From contig WBMV01007712.1 of assembly GCA_013396655.1 (NCBI GenBank), forward strand, positions 1,806,041 to 1,870,040: a stretch of DNA of 64,000 nucleotides, in the 5' to 3' direction. The notes beneath the pieces were generated by a model. That model did no database searches. It had not been told where the DNA came from and saw only the letters and a program-made list of their open reading frames with translations. This DNA comes from Campylorhamphus procurvoides (lineage: Eukaryota > Chordata > Aves > Passeriformes > Dendrocolaptidae). Positions 37,401 through 49,844 of this stretch are shown here, piece by piece. The stretch's first letter is position 1. Each line of letters starts with the position of its first letter. The position numbers and the translations under genes were made by a program.

Positions 37401-40400
37401 GCACCAGAAATGACACCGCAGTGTATTTTCCTCAGTATGTGGAGAATCCCACTTCTGACACACACGGGCACAGATCTGCAGAGAAGCTCCACATACCCTT
37501 CCATGTGATTTTCATTTCATCCTTAGATATTCAATATTGAAGTCTAACACACAAGCCTTTTGAGCAATGGTATTTCTTCAAATGAGACAATGTCAAGGCT
37601 TTTGTGCCAAAACTACTATTTTTGCCAGTAAAATTAAGTCCTTTGCCACTTTCATGCATACCTTGTATGTGTACAAGACCTCTAAGCAAAATATATGCCA
37701 CTCCTTTTTGAGAATGATTTCTTTTGTCCACAGTACATGCACTGACGGCTGAGCGGAGGATAATATGAAAAATTTAACTTCGACTTTCAGTTTTCCTAAC
37801 TTATAAAATCACTATAGTCATGTCTCACTTGATATCACTTGACTATAAATGGCTTTGCTTACCTAGAGGGCAAAAAAAATAGAAACAGAAGAAAGAATAT
37901 AGCATTTCAAAAGAAATATTACAGCCATTAGTTCCACAGACACACTGTACCTAACTCAGAACCAAATTCTGCCCCCAAAAAATGACGTGTCATTTATAAT
38001 TATGTGTATGTGTGTACATACAGAAAGTGAAGGAGGCAGAATATGAGAGGACAGTCTATCCCCTGAATTTTATAAAGAAATGCCTGCCTCAGGTGTCAGA
38101 ATGTGGTGGAGATTTATTATATTGCTATCTTTGTTTAAGAAGACTTAGAGTGTATTGCAAATGGACTTCATCAACAAAACGAATGAATTTATTTTACGGA
38201 AGCAGTTCAGTTTATTTTTGCACTGATTTTTAATTTTAATTCAGAATACTTCTACTACCTCCAGCTGTCAACATTGTTTAAAATGAAAGAGGCAAGAAGG
38301 ACCTGGCAACAATTTTAGCATACTTTATATGATAAAAAATTTATAACTTCAAAATAGCTAATAGAAATTTGGCACAATATTCATACATTTCCATTTCATA
38401 CGAACATGATTCACAAATCCTTGTGGGTTAAGTATTATTATTTCTGGAATATGGAAAGTCTAGCTGGAAAGTCAGTGTGAGGATAAGCTCCTAACTTGTG
38501 TTTCTGTGCTCACCCCACTCATGCCCTATAGCTCCTCTTGGAAGAAATCTCCCATTTCAGCACATGTTCATACCATTTTTGCCACTTCTCCTACAAAAAA
38601 GTGGTTTTCCTGTAATATGTCAATGGCACAACCAAAGATATCTCACAGTAGCTTTAAATACTGCAAGTGGAGTTTGGCAAAAAAAGTCTCAGCACACGTT
38701 TCAGAATTATCCTGTGCTGAACTGGGAAATGCCAGAGACCTTTATAAATAAAAATATGACACATTTCAGCAAGCAAATTTATAGTTTTTCATCTGGTATT
38801 TTACATCTTAAGAGAGAGCTAGAGAATTATATTCTCTTATTCTACTGAATACAACACAAAGTGATAAAGACATTGATCTTAGACTCATCGTGTGGTCTGC
38901 ACTTCTTGGGACAGTCCTCAGAAAGACGTTCCCAGGAACACTTTTCTGTCTTGGAAAAGTCATAGTTAAAAATCAAACTGTGGATTTTCCCTGTCTTTCC
39001 TTCTTGAGTTTTGGCCCCAGTGTGAAGAACACGATACAACAAGTTGACATGTTTCTAACACCTCACTTTTCTTCTTCCTTTTTTTCTTTTATTCATACCA
39101 GATCTCCTTGGTCTTTGATAGACCAGTTTGAAAATTCTACCGGGATTCTAAAAGCAAAAGCAAAGCAATACAAGGCAAAGATAAAACAAATAGCTCTAAA
39201 AATGGCTGGAGGATCAGCACAGTGCTGATAGAGTGGTGAATCAAAAGACACATATTCTTTAAGGTTTCATTGTGACAGTCCTGCATTGAAGGTAAGAGAA
39301 AACTTAGATGAGTCACACTGTGTTATAAAATTTATCATAAAGCAATGCTATTAATGCAAGCAGACAAGACAAGTCACAATCTGATGCATTACTCCAGAGA
39401 GAACAGGAACAGATAGATTCTCTACAAACCAGCTTAGCACAAAATAAATATAAAGCATCTTTGTTCTTTGAAATGGCCCTCTCATTCACTCGCTATTCAT
39501 AATTTTTTTTTTTAAATCTTGGGTTTAAATTAATATTTTGAGCACAGCCTATCCTTCCAGTCAAAAGTCAAAGGAATTTTAAAGCTGGTACATTTCTATT
39601 AAAAGTACAGCAGCTCTTCCCTCCATCCCGAATGTCAGGGAAAGAAGAGGAGCTCGAGGCAATTGGCTGCTGCATGAGATGGTGAAACAATTCTGCCTGG
39701 GTTCTTCCCTAAAGTGCCCTGCTTCCCTTCCCACAGCTTCCCTTGCCATGGCCATTTACTGCTTCCAGCCGCTCTTCATGCAGTCCTTCCACTGGGAATG
39801 ATGAAAGTTTGGCCATACATCAAACTACTGCTAGTAACTTCTACCCATACAATAGAAGTGACATACCATAATGATAACCTGTCCCCAGAGCATGCTCGAA
39901 GGACTGCAAAGCACTTCAGAAAAGGTACAAACTACCAGTCAGAAGATGAAACTGAGACACGACATGAGCCATGCTAAAAGGACAGCCATTACTGGAAGCA
40001 GACACTAATTACTTTTTCTTTTTCACTTCCATTCTGCCCATGATGTTTGAAAAGTTATGCCAGACCTTGCTGTCCCTGGTTGCTGTCTTAGAAAGAATAA
40101 TAAAATCCCACAAATCTCTTTTCCCTCTGGGAATAGCACTATTGTGGCTTCATGGCATTACAGAGCTGAATAATAAGGAAAGATAACACAGGGCATGACA
40201 CCAAAATCCAGTTTCTGATCCTTAACCCTCTAGAACTGCAGAAGTACTAGATTTCATAGGCAGCAGGACCATCATTATCTTCAAGCCTGACCTCCTGAAT
40301 AATAAAGGCCACAGCATTTCATTCACTAATTCAGGCAGTGGAGGGAACTAATCAGGGATGCTTGATTCTGCCTGCTGAAGCAGCTCTCGAGACTGCTGAG

Positions 40401-43400
40401 GTAGTTGTAAGGTTAAAAGGAGAGTAAGGTTATCTGCTGGCTGCTCCATTCCAGACAGTAAAAGCTAGGTTAACGCTGCACTGTTCAAAATTAAAAACTG
40501 GCAGAATTTGCTTCTAAACTTTAATCCTCATTTATCTTCTCATTTATCAACTCTTCCAGGCTGTATCTACAAGCAGAGAGCCATTGCCCTAAAGCCCTGA
40601 GCTATACAGCAGATTTGCTTAAACCCAACCACAGTCCAGCCCAGTCCTGGAGCCTCCACCAAGGAGATGAGCCAATCCCTTTGGCCATCACCCTTCTAAT
40701 ACACATTTTTCTATGCTCTATGTTCGTTTGCACAAACATATGCCATGAGCTCAAAAAGTCTGTTAGCAATTCACAGATGGCCACAATCATATAAGCAGCT
40801 TTGGTAGAACTACAAGGCCTGACTAGAGATGTTAGAAATCTCTAATGTGACTTGAAGTATGTGGTAATGTGAAATCTGGGTTAGCCTTGTGCAGAGACAA
40901 AAGCCAGCTGCCCTTTCAATTCAGCTCTATATTCTGAATTACTCTAACTCCTGGCATTGTTTGGGAATTTGGGATTGATAGAAAATGCAGGAAAATTGCC
41001 TGAAAATTGCATTTGAATTTAATGTCATTGCCATGTCTAATAGAAAATGCAACACAAAGGGGAGTGTTTATCAAAGATGGAGTTCTGAGGCTACACCCAT
41101 CACCTGCCTGTTTTCCATGGTAGTGCATGTGGCCTGTTTGTCATGAAAAAAAAGGTAAACTGTGTGTTATTCACAGTTATAGAAAGAGCAAAATAGCAAA
41201 AGCTTCTTGGGGTTGCAGCCAACACTGTCTTCTCTTAGTGCCATTTTCCAGTTCTGTACTGCCTAGAAATGCCAATAGGGAAGGGGAAGAAAATGGAGGA
41301 AAATGGTCTGAAAACATTTGGCAAGGCTCTTCTATCTCAAGTGCTAGAAGAGCATCATAGTAGGAAAAAAAAGTATAAACCTTGCTTCTAAGATTACTTT
41401 TATCCTTATTTCACAGGGATAAAACAATGATGAATGGACAGAATGAAAAACAAAACAATCAAAGTATCAGATTTAAAGCAGGGAAATCACAGTACAAACA
41501 CACACCATTATCTCCTTCCTTGAAGCAAGTACACAGACAGAAGAGCCCGTGCCAAACAATCTAGAAGACAGACCAATTTATCACATGAGAAGTTTCACCA
41601 TAAGCTGCAAGTTGTCTGTGTTTTAATCAAACGAAAAGTAGCCCAACTGTAAGAGATGCTGCCCCAATTATGAGATCTCTCTTGCAGAGCTTTCCGAATT
41701 CCCACTTGGGGGTTTCTTCTGGATCACTTTGCTGTGGCCAGGCTGGGGATATTTGCTACAGGACAAGTAGGGTAGTCCATTCCCCAGGTACCCTGTGTGT
41801 TCCAGACCTATAGGAAGGACATCCACAAGAAGACAGGGCCCTCCCATAGCTCTGACCTTTTCTCTTCTTCCAAGGCAGCAAAATCCTCCAAAACCCAAGG
41901 CCTGTACCTGAACCAAGCCATCCCAACACCCTCATTGCAGTAGCTCATGATGATAGTGATGTTCCTTTCGCAGTCCTACATTTTCCAGGGATTCCTGTGA
42001 AAACTTCATTTCACTTCTTTTCAGAGAGGCCTTGATGATAACTGGTCATGCCCCAGGCCTGCTAATTTGACCAAATGATATGTTCCACCATATCAAATGT
42101 GCCTCCCGTGTAACTCACAGGTTTGTACTCATCCATAAAATTGTAACTTAATGATATTTAAAATACTGCTGTGACTTCCTTCTTTATATGTGTGGAAATG
42201 CTGCAGCTTGCCAAAGGTGGCTTTCCTCTCTCCCCACTGTGCTGTGTTGGGTACAGTCTGTGTGTGCCCATTTGGCAGCAACTGGCTTGGGTCAGTGGTT
42301 TATTATTGGTTGCTGTTTGGAAGGCCCCACACAGATGCTGACTGCCTTGTTTTCCCTTCCTGATTGCCTTCACACACACACACAAAGCTGTAAGCACAAG
42401 TCCATTGACTAAATGAAACTATTATACACCTAAACTCATATGAGTGTGCCAGGTGAGCAGCACATGTAACTGCCTGCTTTGGCCAGTGGTGCTCATGCCA
42501 ACCTGTCACCTCTGTGGTTTCCCCCACTTGCAAAATAGTTCAAGTGTTAAAAATACTCCAGTCCCATCCCATTTGTGCACCTCAGAACAAAACTCACCCT
42601 CCGAATAACCCCTACTTAACTTATATTTTGTATACTTTGAAGAAAATAGACCCAGTTTGCAATACAATATGTCTTCTCAAACTCTAGTGGAATTACTGGC
42701 AAGTAGCATCCCTGTCTCTACTGGATGGATTTAGACACAATTTTAACCATTTTGTCCTCCCATGGCTCTTATTTACAACATGGCAAAAGTTTCCCTTAAG
42801 CCCTGATTTAATAATAGGCATTTGGAATCTAAAGACTAATTTTCATGTAGCATTCCGTTGTTTCAGCTGTAAAACATTGATATGCAAAATGAATAAATTA
42901 AACAAATTAGATGGGAAAATATTCCAATTTTTAAGCTATGCTCATTTACTTATTTACTTTATCATGAGAGAAAAAACATTTTGAAGTGCTGTACCTGTAA
43001 CACACACTTGTCAAAAGCTCAGGCTTAAAATACCAGTGCTTAGAGAAACACATTCTGAGTGCAAATTCTCTTGCAGCAGTTCTATCTTTTGTGAAAGCTC
43101 AAGGTACAGCTTTTGTAACAAGGACAATCATTACCTCTTTGAACCAACAGAATTCATTCAGTGACAGGTTTATTGTTTATTTATCTCAGAAATATTTGCA
43201 ATAGTGGGCATCATAGGAAAAACACAGGAAAACAAAACATTAAAAGTGGTTTGAACTGCATGATATGGAATTCTACAGCTGGAATGGTATTTGATAAAAC
43301 AATGTTCTCAACTCACATCATCATGTTCAAGAAGAATGCTTGAGTGCATGAAAAAAGATGCTTGGGTTCACTAGCAAAAGCTGGGTTTTATTTGTTTTCT

Positions 43401-46400
43401 GTCAGTATGTTCAGTTGACTAAAGCAAGGCTTGAATCTGCCTGACATCATAATTTCACTGTATCCCAGGGTCTGCACGGAACTGAATAACTCTGCTTGCT
43501 TGAACTGTCAATGTTATGGCTTTAAAAGCTTATGGAAGCAAGGAGTGAACTCTAAATTTGACAATGCTATAGGATATAGAATTGTTGCATTAAAAAATGC
43601 TTTTAAGAGTGGCAGGATTAGGGACAAAGGTCACATTTTTGACACAATTTACAGTCAAGTTGCTCAGAATACTTATGGAAAAAGCAGCCATGAGATTTAT
43701 TATCCACATAACCACCCATTGTTACAACATATGTTATAATGAAAAGCCCAGCTCCAGTGAGAGGAATGAGATAAGAAACGTTGGGTACTACATATGGCAG
43801 CATTTCAACCTGCAAACTCCCCAAACATGAAGAGTTAAGAGTCAGTCTATGGTCACTCCCTAAATATTGTATTCTCCCCACAGCAGGAGAGGAACTTCAG
43901 CTTGAGGGAGCACTAAATCAGGGAAGAGACAATACAAACTTTAAATGTACAAGAGATTTCAAGAGGTCTCAGAGAAGTTAATTCTATTTCCCACTAGAAA
44001 ATGAAGTTTCTTACCTGACTGGAATATGAAAACACACACTCTGAATGGTCTATCCTTGTACTTTAACAGAGTATAATTCACCTTATCATTTCTCTGGCAT
44101 TCCTTAAAATTGATTTCAGTGGGTGCCTAAGCAGCACTTCTACAGGAGCTTTTGAGATGTATCAAGAAAGCAAGTTAATCAAGTTAATGTAATGCTGCCC
44201 TGACTACTGTAACGTCAAAGCTTTTGGCTCATATTTAAATATACTTTCCCTGCTGCGGATATTTCCGTCTCTCTCCCTCCCATCAAGGCTGAACATCAGT
44301 AAATGAACATATTTCCTAGAAAATCACCTGCATTTAAAAGTTACTTATGAGCAAATCCTCTCCCCCATCCACTCTACAGTTATGAAAAGCTGAACTTCCA
44401 TGGCAGCAAAAAATCCTCACCTCAGAGGCAGCACAAGGAACTTATCAGCAGCAACATGTTTGAAGGAAGAGCTGAAGGCAATGCTTGGATAGGAAAAAAA
44501 CAGAGGCTGTACTGGGGATGTTCAGGCAGAGTGAGTCAAACTCCACTTGAAGCCATGGAGTATCAAATTCTAACAGTATCTGACATGAAAGGGGGTGAGT
44601 TTTGCATTATTTTGTTCTAGAACTTGTAATAACCTGACATTTCTTAAAATAAAAAATTGAAGCACAAAGAGTCCAATTAAGTAATCCTGAGACTATGAAA
44701 CAAGCCAGGTGTGTCAAGAGAATTCACATTAACACTCATCTCAGGCTTCAAATCAAGTGTCAGTTTGTTCCTTCTTATTTTAATTTATTGTAGTCAACAT
44801 TAGTTAAAGCTGGAGACATTTGTTCTCTTGCTAATGATATACACATAACTCCCACTTACATCTCCTTGCTCCTTGCAATTAAGAACTGAACATTTCAGCT
44901 AGAAGGCTTATCTGGCACAGATTATTCACTGTATCGTCTGGATTCAGGTTCTTATGTCTGCAAGCTCTTTAGAGCAGCAATTTGTTCTTTGTTTAGCATA
45001 TTTTGCAGCACACAGTGCTAAATAAGCTTAGGGAGTGCTATTCACTGAGGCATGTTTGTGCTCGGTGGATTCAGCGTTGCCTTGTTCTTTGTTGTTTCAA
45101 TCTGTGCAAACTCCCTCTCCAGTGCAATATTGAAAATCCAGACTGCCTGTAAATCAGTCTGTTTCTTGAGGAGATCTTCAGACTGAACACAGAAATTGGT
45201 GGGTGTGAGAAAGCACTGTAGGTGTGTAGGTGAAATGCAGCACACGTTGTAGTACCTTGCTATTCCCCAAGTGTACAAAAGGAGCCCCAGCTCACTGCTT
45301 ATCTCCTGTGCACAGCTAATTGCCTTCCCCACCACATGTCTGCCACATCTTGGGTGCACACTGGGAATATTTAACACCAACTGAGCAACTAAACAACACC
45401 AGTTACTTCATTTGTTCAATTCAACACAGCTCATCCAAGTTAACCACGGCACTGTCACATTATTTCTTTACTTTTCAGCCTTATGGAAACGAACTTTGGA
45501 AAGTTTAAGGACAGAGTATTATTCCAAAGTAACATCCTTCCTCAGCAATGCAGAGCACATGATGTTTTATGAAAGGATCAGATCTGTTTAGTTCCCAGCT
45601 CCATCCTGTGTACATTGAGGGTGTCTGGACAAGTGAAACAGATATGGGGTAGATGTCTGTGGGAGGTGAGAGTGCTCCAGAGCTCCCTCCTTTCCCCTTC
45701 AGGAGTTCAAGAAGGCCTTACTGGCAAATGGCATGGGACCAGGGCTTTTACGGGTCAAGCAAAACAGCACCATCTGACATGGTACACATCCTTCCAATGC
45801 AGACAAATATCAGGTAGCAACTTCACAAACACCATTTCACTCAGCGCCATTAATCTTGACACTTTGATTTCCTCCCGTGCCAAACTAGCATGTAGCCCCA
45901 CAGACTGGAAAAGGCACAGACACTGAGGGATGTCCAAGCCCAGTCACTTCAACACATGCTCTTGGAACTCATTTCCTACAAGGAGTAGCAAAAAATGTTG
46001 ATCTTGGAAAGTCTTATTCCCTCCATGAGAAAGAAACGCTCTCCTCCAATAAACTGTAGAGAATCTCTGCAGTTTTAGTTAAATATATCTTTCTAATCAT
46101 TACTGTTGTTATGGAAACTGAAAATGGGAAATTAATAATTTTCACTCTTTATAGGTTTTCCCTGAAGGAAAGGGAAATTTAATGCAACACATTTTCTACC
46201 CCATGTGATACTCATCCTTTTGACTCATACATCAGAGTCTGGGCAAGGGATGTTTAGATAAGACACCATAAGTTGTTTCAAGGACTGTGTAGCCAAGGGG
46301 TGAAAAAAATTCATGCTCTCAGTTGACTGTTACAGGAGAGGACTTGTAATACCTACCGTTAAAAGACATTTGAACGCAGACTGAACCCCTAGGATGATCG

Positions 46401-46517
46401 GAAGGATACTTGCACTGAGCACTTGATTTCTGAAGTTGCTATACTAACCAAGCAATCTGTTCAAAACACTGGAAAAGGTTTACGTGCTTAAGCTATCGAC
46501 ACTTCTTTCTCTGACAG
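34482..46517. other. long non-coding stretch
   Basis: Twelve kilobases of AT-rich, intron-like DNA contain no repeat family I can name. Frames such as 34682-35062 (126 codons), 35972-36436 (minus, 154 codons) and 43431-43739 (102 codons) lack splice or domain support. A (CA)n tract of about 15 bases lies at 42371-42385. A CTCF-like CCACTAGGGGG lies near 36982. Confidence 0.5.
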
Positions 46518-46696
46518 AGACCCATGAAAACCAGAGACAAGAGGATGCTGATGAGATTTCCTCTGACAGAAGAAAGCAATTTCACAGAGCTACAGGGCCA
46601 GGCTCTTGCCTTCACCCAGACCAGCATCAACCTGTAGAAATGTCACCATCTTGCCCTTCATGGAACTGCCTCAAAGCTGTCCTTAAACAGCTCTAG
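46518..46696 (+). CDS. candidate terminal exon, unrecognised
   Basis: A good acceptor (acttctttctctgacag) ends at 46517. Two bases complete an incoming phase-1 codon, then about 58 residues follow to a TAG at 46694-46696. The peptide is hydrophilic (THENQRQEDADEISSDRRK near the start) and ends NCLKAVLKQL. It lies 7 kb upstream of the better-supported exon pair at 53.7-54.3 kb. It could be an alternative end of the same unit, but the in-frame stop prevents direct splicing onward unless an internal donor is used. No family is recognised. Confidence 0.18.
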
Positions 46697-47182
46697 AAAA
46701 AGGAAACATTTAAGGTTTTTAGTTCTGTTGACCTGATTTTAGTCACGCTTACTTGACTGTTAGGCTCTTAATTGCAGCTGATTCTAACTTAATATAAACT
46801 GAAATAGCCTGAGTGCCAATCTATATCACATAAGAGCTTGGCTCACTGCCTTCCTTAAAGTTATGCTTGATTTAATCTGAAGCATATGGGGGTCAAATCA
46901 GGCTTTGTCTATTCTTCAACTGGAAGCTTCAAGATGTAAGCTTTGTTTGGAACAGGAGGTTGATAGAAGAGTTCTTCTGTAATATGTAGATTAACAAGGC
47001 AGGAAGGATGTTGGTTAACATTAAACTTTATGGCACTTCCCTCCTTCTGCACATCTTAACCTACCATATCATTTAACCAGCTCTTCAAATAAACAAGAAC
47101 TGGTTCAGGTTGCACATTATCTCACAATTGTTTCTGATGCTCTGAGATCACACTGAAAGTGATTTCAAACATATATATTGTG
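46697..47182. other. non-coding stretch entering the duplicated block
   Basis: Nothing is recognised here. From 47047 onward the sequence is repeated downstream, starting again at 51370. Confidence 0.6.
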
Positions 47183-47792
47183 TCATAGAATCCTTTAGGT
47201 TGGAAAAGACTTCTAAGGTCACTAAATCCAACCATTAACCCAACACTGCCAAGTCCACCCTGTCCCCCAGTGCCACCTCCAGGGATGCCAATGCCAGCAC
47301 TTCCCTGGGCAGTCTGTTCCAACACTTGGTAACCCTTTCAGGGTCTTGTGCTCTAGTCCCTTCATCAGCTCCATTGCCCTTGCCTGGACACACCCCAAGA
47401 CCTCAATGTCTTTCCTGTAGTGAGTAGCCCAAAAGTGAACACAGGATTTGAGGTGTGGCCTCACCAGGGGGATGATCACTGCCCTGGTCCTGCTGGCATC
47501 ACTATTTCTGAACAACTGCTTCCATCTCTCCCTGTTTGCTGTTCAAGCTGTGTGCATTGGTGTAGGTGTGCTCCAGTTGGGCTACTGATCCCACCTTTTT
47601 GGGGGGTGAGAAGCCCTAATCCCTGAATGCCCATTCTCAGGCATTTATGTGGTTTCCAACACATCACCAACCCTTGTGCCTCTGCTGCCTCGTGGATCTC
47701 CATCCCTTACCTCCACTGGGATGGCAGACTGAAGGAACTCCACCAGCACACCGTCCCTCAAACATCTGCCTGCTGCCTCCAGGCTTGGGTCT
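47183..47792 (-). mobile_element. CR1 LINE, internally deleted, copy A
   Basis: Read on the minus strand, the element starts with 5'-region-like sequence (47792 to about 47600). It then passes the conserved start of the CR1 endonuclease/reverse-transcriptase ORF (a match to the 'cctacaccaatgcac' region near 47560). It then jumps to the C-terminal part of that ORF, where a minus-strand frame reads [19 protein letters not shown] and [20 protein letters not shown] second jump near 47340 removes the following segment and leads into the 3' tail, which ends near 47183 with the CR1-type 'aggattctatgaca'. Most of the ORF is therefore missing. The element cannot make its own enzymes. Confidence 0.85.
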
Positions 47793-49181
47793 AAACATAT
47801 GTTTATATGTTCCCTATCTTGCCTGTAGGGATTGATATTTTCGTAATATTTTACATATGTTTATATATGAATGCAAATAAGAGCAAGTTCAAAGCCCAAG
47901 TAGTGTGCTTTGTATTTTAATGAGCATAACAGGCAAAAATAAAAACACCTATCAATCTCCAGTCCTGAAATTACAAACTCACACAGGCAAAACAAGGTAA
48001 ACAAGAGCTACAAGGTTTCCCCTTATTTATTTGCTACAAAATTGGAATTGTCTGCTACTTTTAAATAAGGTACAACTCAGCTTCGAAATTGGAAACCTCT
48101 ATGTCCAAAATTCTAGTTTTAAGACAAAAATACAAAATACACCTTAAATTTTAATCTTAATTTGAGGAAAATAAACTTAATATTGGTTGTAGTATTAAAC
48201 TTGGGTTTATTTTATCTATTTAATGCACCGAACTCTACCTCTGGAATTTCTTTTATCTTTAATGCTATAGGAACACACCTGACAAGGCACAGATCAGAGC
48301 AGCTGCCTATTGAGTCCTGCAGTACCAGGGTCTCAGTGAAAGGGAAATACCAGGAAAGGACAAACTCCTGACTTTCCAGGAGACCCTGTCACACCCTGCA
48401 GCAAGAGATCCAATTACAGTTGCCACCATTAGCCAAGGTCAGGAAATTACTGAACATTATTAAAAGTTCACCCACAGTATTTACCTCAGAAACCTAGAGC
48501 AATCTTGAATTCCACTGGGGAACAATATATTGGCTTAGTTATTGCCTCTCTTATCTGAGATGGACCCTAAGCTAAACATATTAAGAAATGTTTGGAGCCA
48601 AGGCTTTGGGTCAACACTGTTTTAATTCATAGTAACTCCTTCATATCACAGGGTCTTATTTGCTTCTCTGGGGCATCTGTTTGAGCACATCTATAGCCCA
48701 GTGAGCACACCTGACTAAAAGTCCACCTAACAGTATCATTACCCTCAGCTGATTACACTTAACACCCCCAGGTTGGTTTTACATAAGGATTGGAAACATT
48801 TATGTTTGTTAATAACTCATGTATCTCTACAAGATAAGTTGAGGCTTAGGCCTTCCATAGGAGGGCCGACCTGACAGCAAATCTGCACTGAACTGTATAA
48901 CTAAACTGTCACTGCAAAAGGGCTAAAACTAGAGTTGACACTTTCAGCAGAAGAATACAGCAAAAGCATTGCAAGGATATTTTAATTATCTGGAAAAGAA
49001 GCATTATAAATTTAGAGTCAAAGAGTTAGGGAGATATATGCATATTAAGGTGCAAAATTCACAGCCAGAGAGGGCATCTGGGGTGGTGAAAACCATTTGG
49101 CATGTAAGTGCGATCAGCAATAGTTCTGTCTAAAGCTCTGAATTTTGTTCTTTTAATTTTTAAAACCTTTCTTTTTCCCAG

Positions 49182-49294
49182 CTGCATTGCTTTATCACAG
49201 TGCAGGGTACTACAATTGCTTTAAGACTATCTTGAAGTCAGCCTCTTTTTTGACAGAAGCCCACTTTGAGAGCCACTGGGTGGCCATACAGTGG
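49182..49294 (+). CDS. putative internal exon, copy A
   Basis: This is the copy A version of the exon described at 53707-53819, with the same acceptor (ctttttcccag) and donor (GTAAGA). It differs at 49198, where C gives a His codon (CAC) in place of Gln (CAA) in copy D. The contig ends 22 bases after the donor at the N. If the block is an assembly artefact this is not a separate exon but a second read of the same one, possibly the other allele. Confidence 0.22.
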
Positions 49295-49316
49295 GTAAGA
49301 AAGCTGCAGGCTGTGC

Positions 49317-49317
49317 N
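49317..49317. other. single-N contig join
   Basis: One N separates '...ggctgtgc' from 'cccagtgcc...'. The bases after the N match copy A from 47266, in the middle of the CR1, so the sequence steps back 2051 bases. Single-N joins are used by some assemblers where contigs are thought to abut or overlap. Confidence 0.95.
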
Positions 49318-49844
49318 CCCAGTGCCACCTCCAGGGATGCCAATGCCAGCACTTCCCTGGGCAGTCTGTTCCAACACTTGGTAACCCTTTCAGGGTCTTG
49401 TGCTCTAGTCCCTTCATCAGCTCCATTGCCCTTGCCTGGACACACCCCAAGACCTCAATGTCTTTCCTGTAGTGAGTAGCCCAAAAGTGAACACAGGATT
49501 TGAGGTGTGGCCTCACCAGGGGGATGATCACTGCCCTGGTCCTGCTGGCATCACTATTTCTGAACAACTGCTTCCATCTCTCCCTGTTTGCTGTTCAAGC
49601 TGTGTGCATTGGTGTAGGTGTGCTCCAGTTGGGCTACTGATCCCACCTTTTTGGGGGGTGAGAAGCCCTAATCCCTGAATGCCCATTCTCAGGCATTTAT
49701 GTGGTTTGATGAACATCACCAACCCTTGTGCCTCTGCTGCCTCGTGGATCTCCATCCCTTACCTCCACTGGGATGGCAGACTGAAGGAACTCCACCAGCA
49801 CACCGTCCCTCAAACATCTGCCTGCTGCCTCCAGGCTTGGGTCT
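49318..49844 (-). mobile_element. CR1 LINE, copy B, cut by the contig join
   Basis: This is the same internally deleted CR1 as at 47183-47792, but its 3' tail is missing because the contig begins inside the element. The truncation is at the N and is not a biological 3' end. Confidence 0.85.

Larger units (their letters stand above)
47047..49316. repeat. duplicated block, copy A
   Basis: This is the first and most complete copy (2270 bases) of a block that recurs at 49318-51368 (copy B), 51370-53328 (copy C) and 53330-53841 (copy D). It joins unique sequence on the left and ends at a single N. It contains an internally deleted CR1 (47183-47792) and a putative exon (49182-49294). Copy offsets are exactly +2052 for B, +4323 for C and +4525 for D over the shared parts. 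The very high identity and N-bounded ends point to redundant contigs. Confidence 0.9.

Noticed and set aside
47222..47515. 97-codon minus-strand frame as a host gene
   Set aside because: It is the remnant of the CR1 reverse-transcriptase C-terminus ([13 protein letters not shown]) and belongs to the mobile element.
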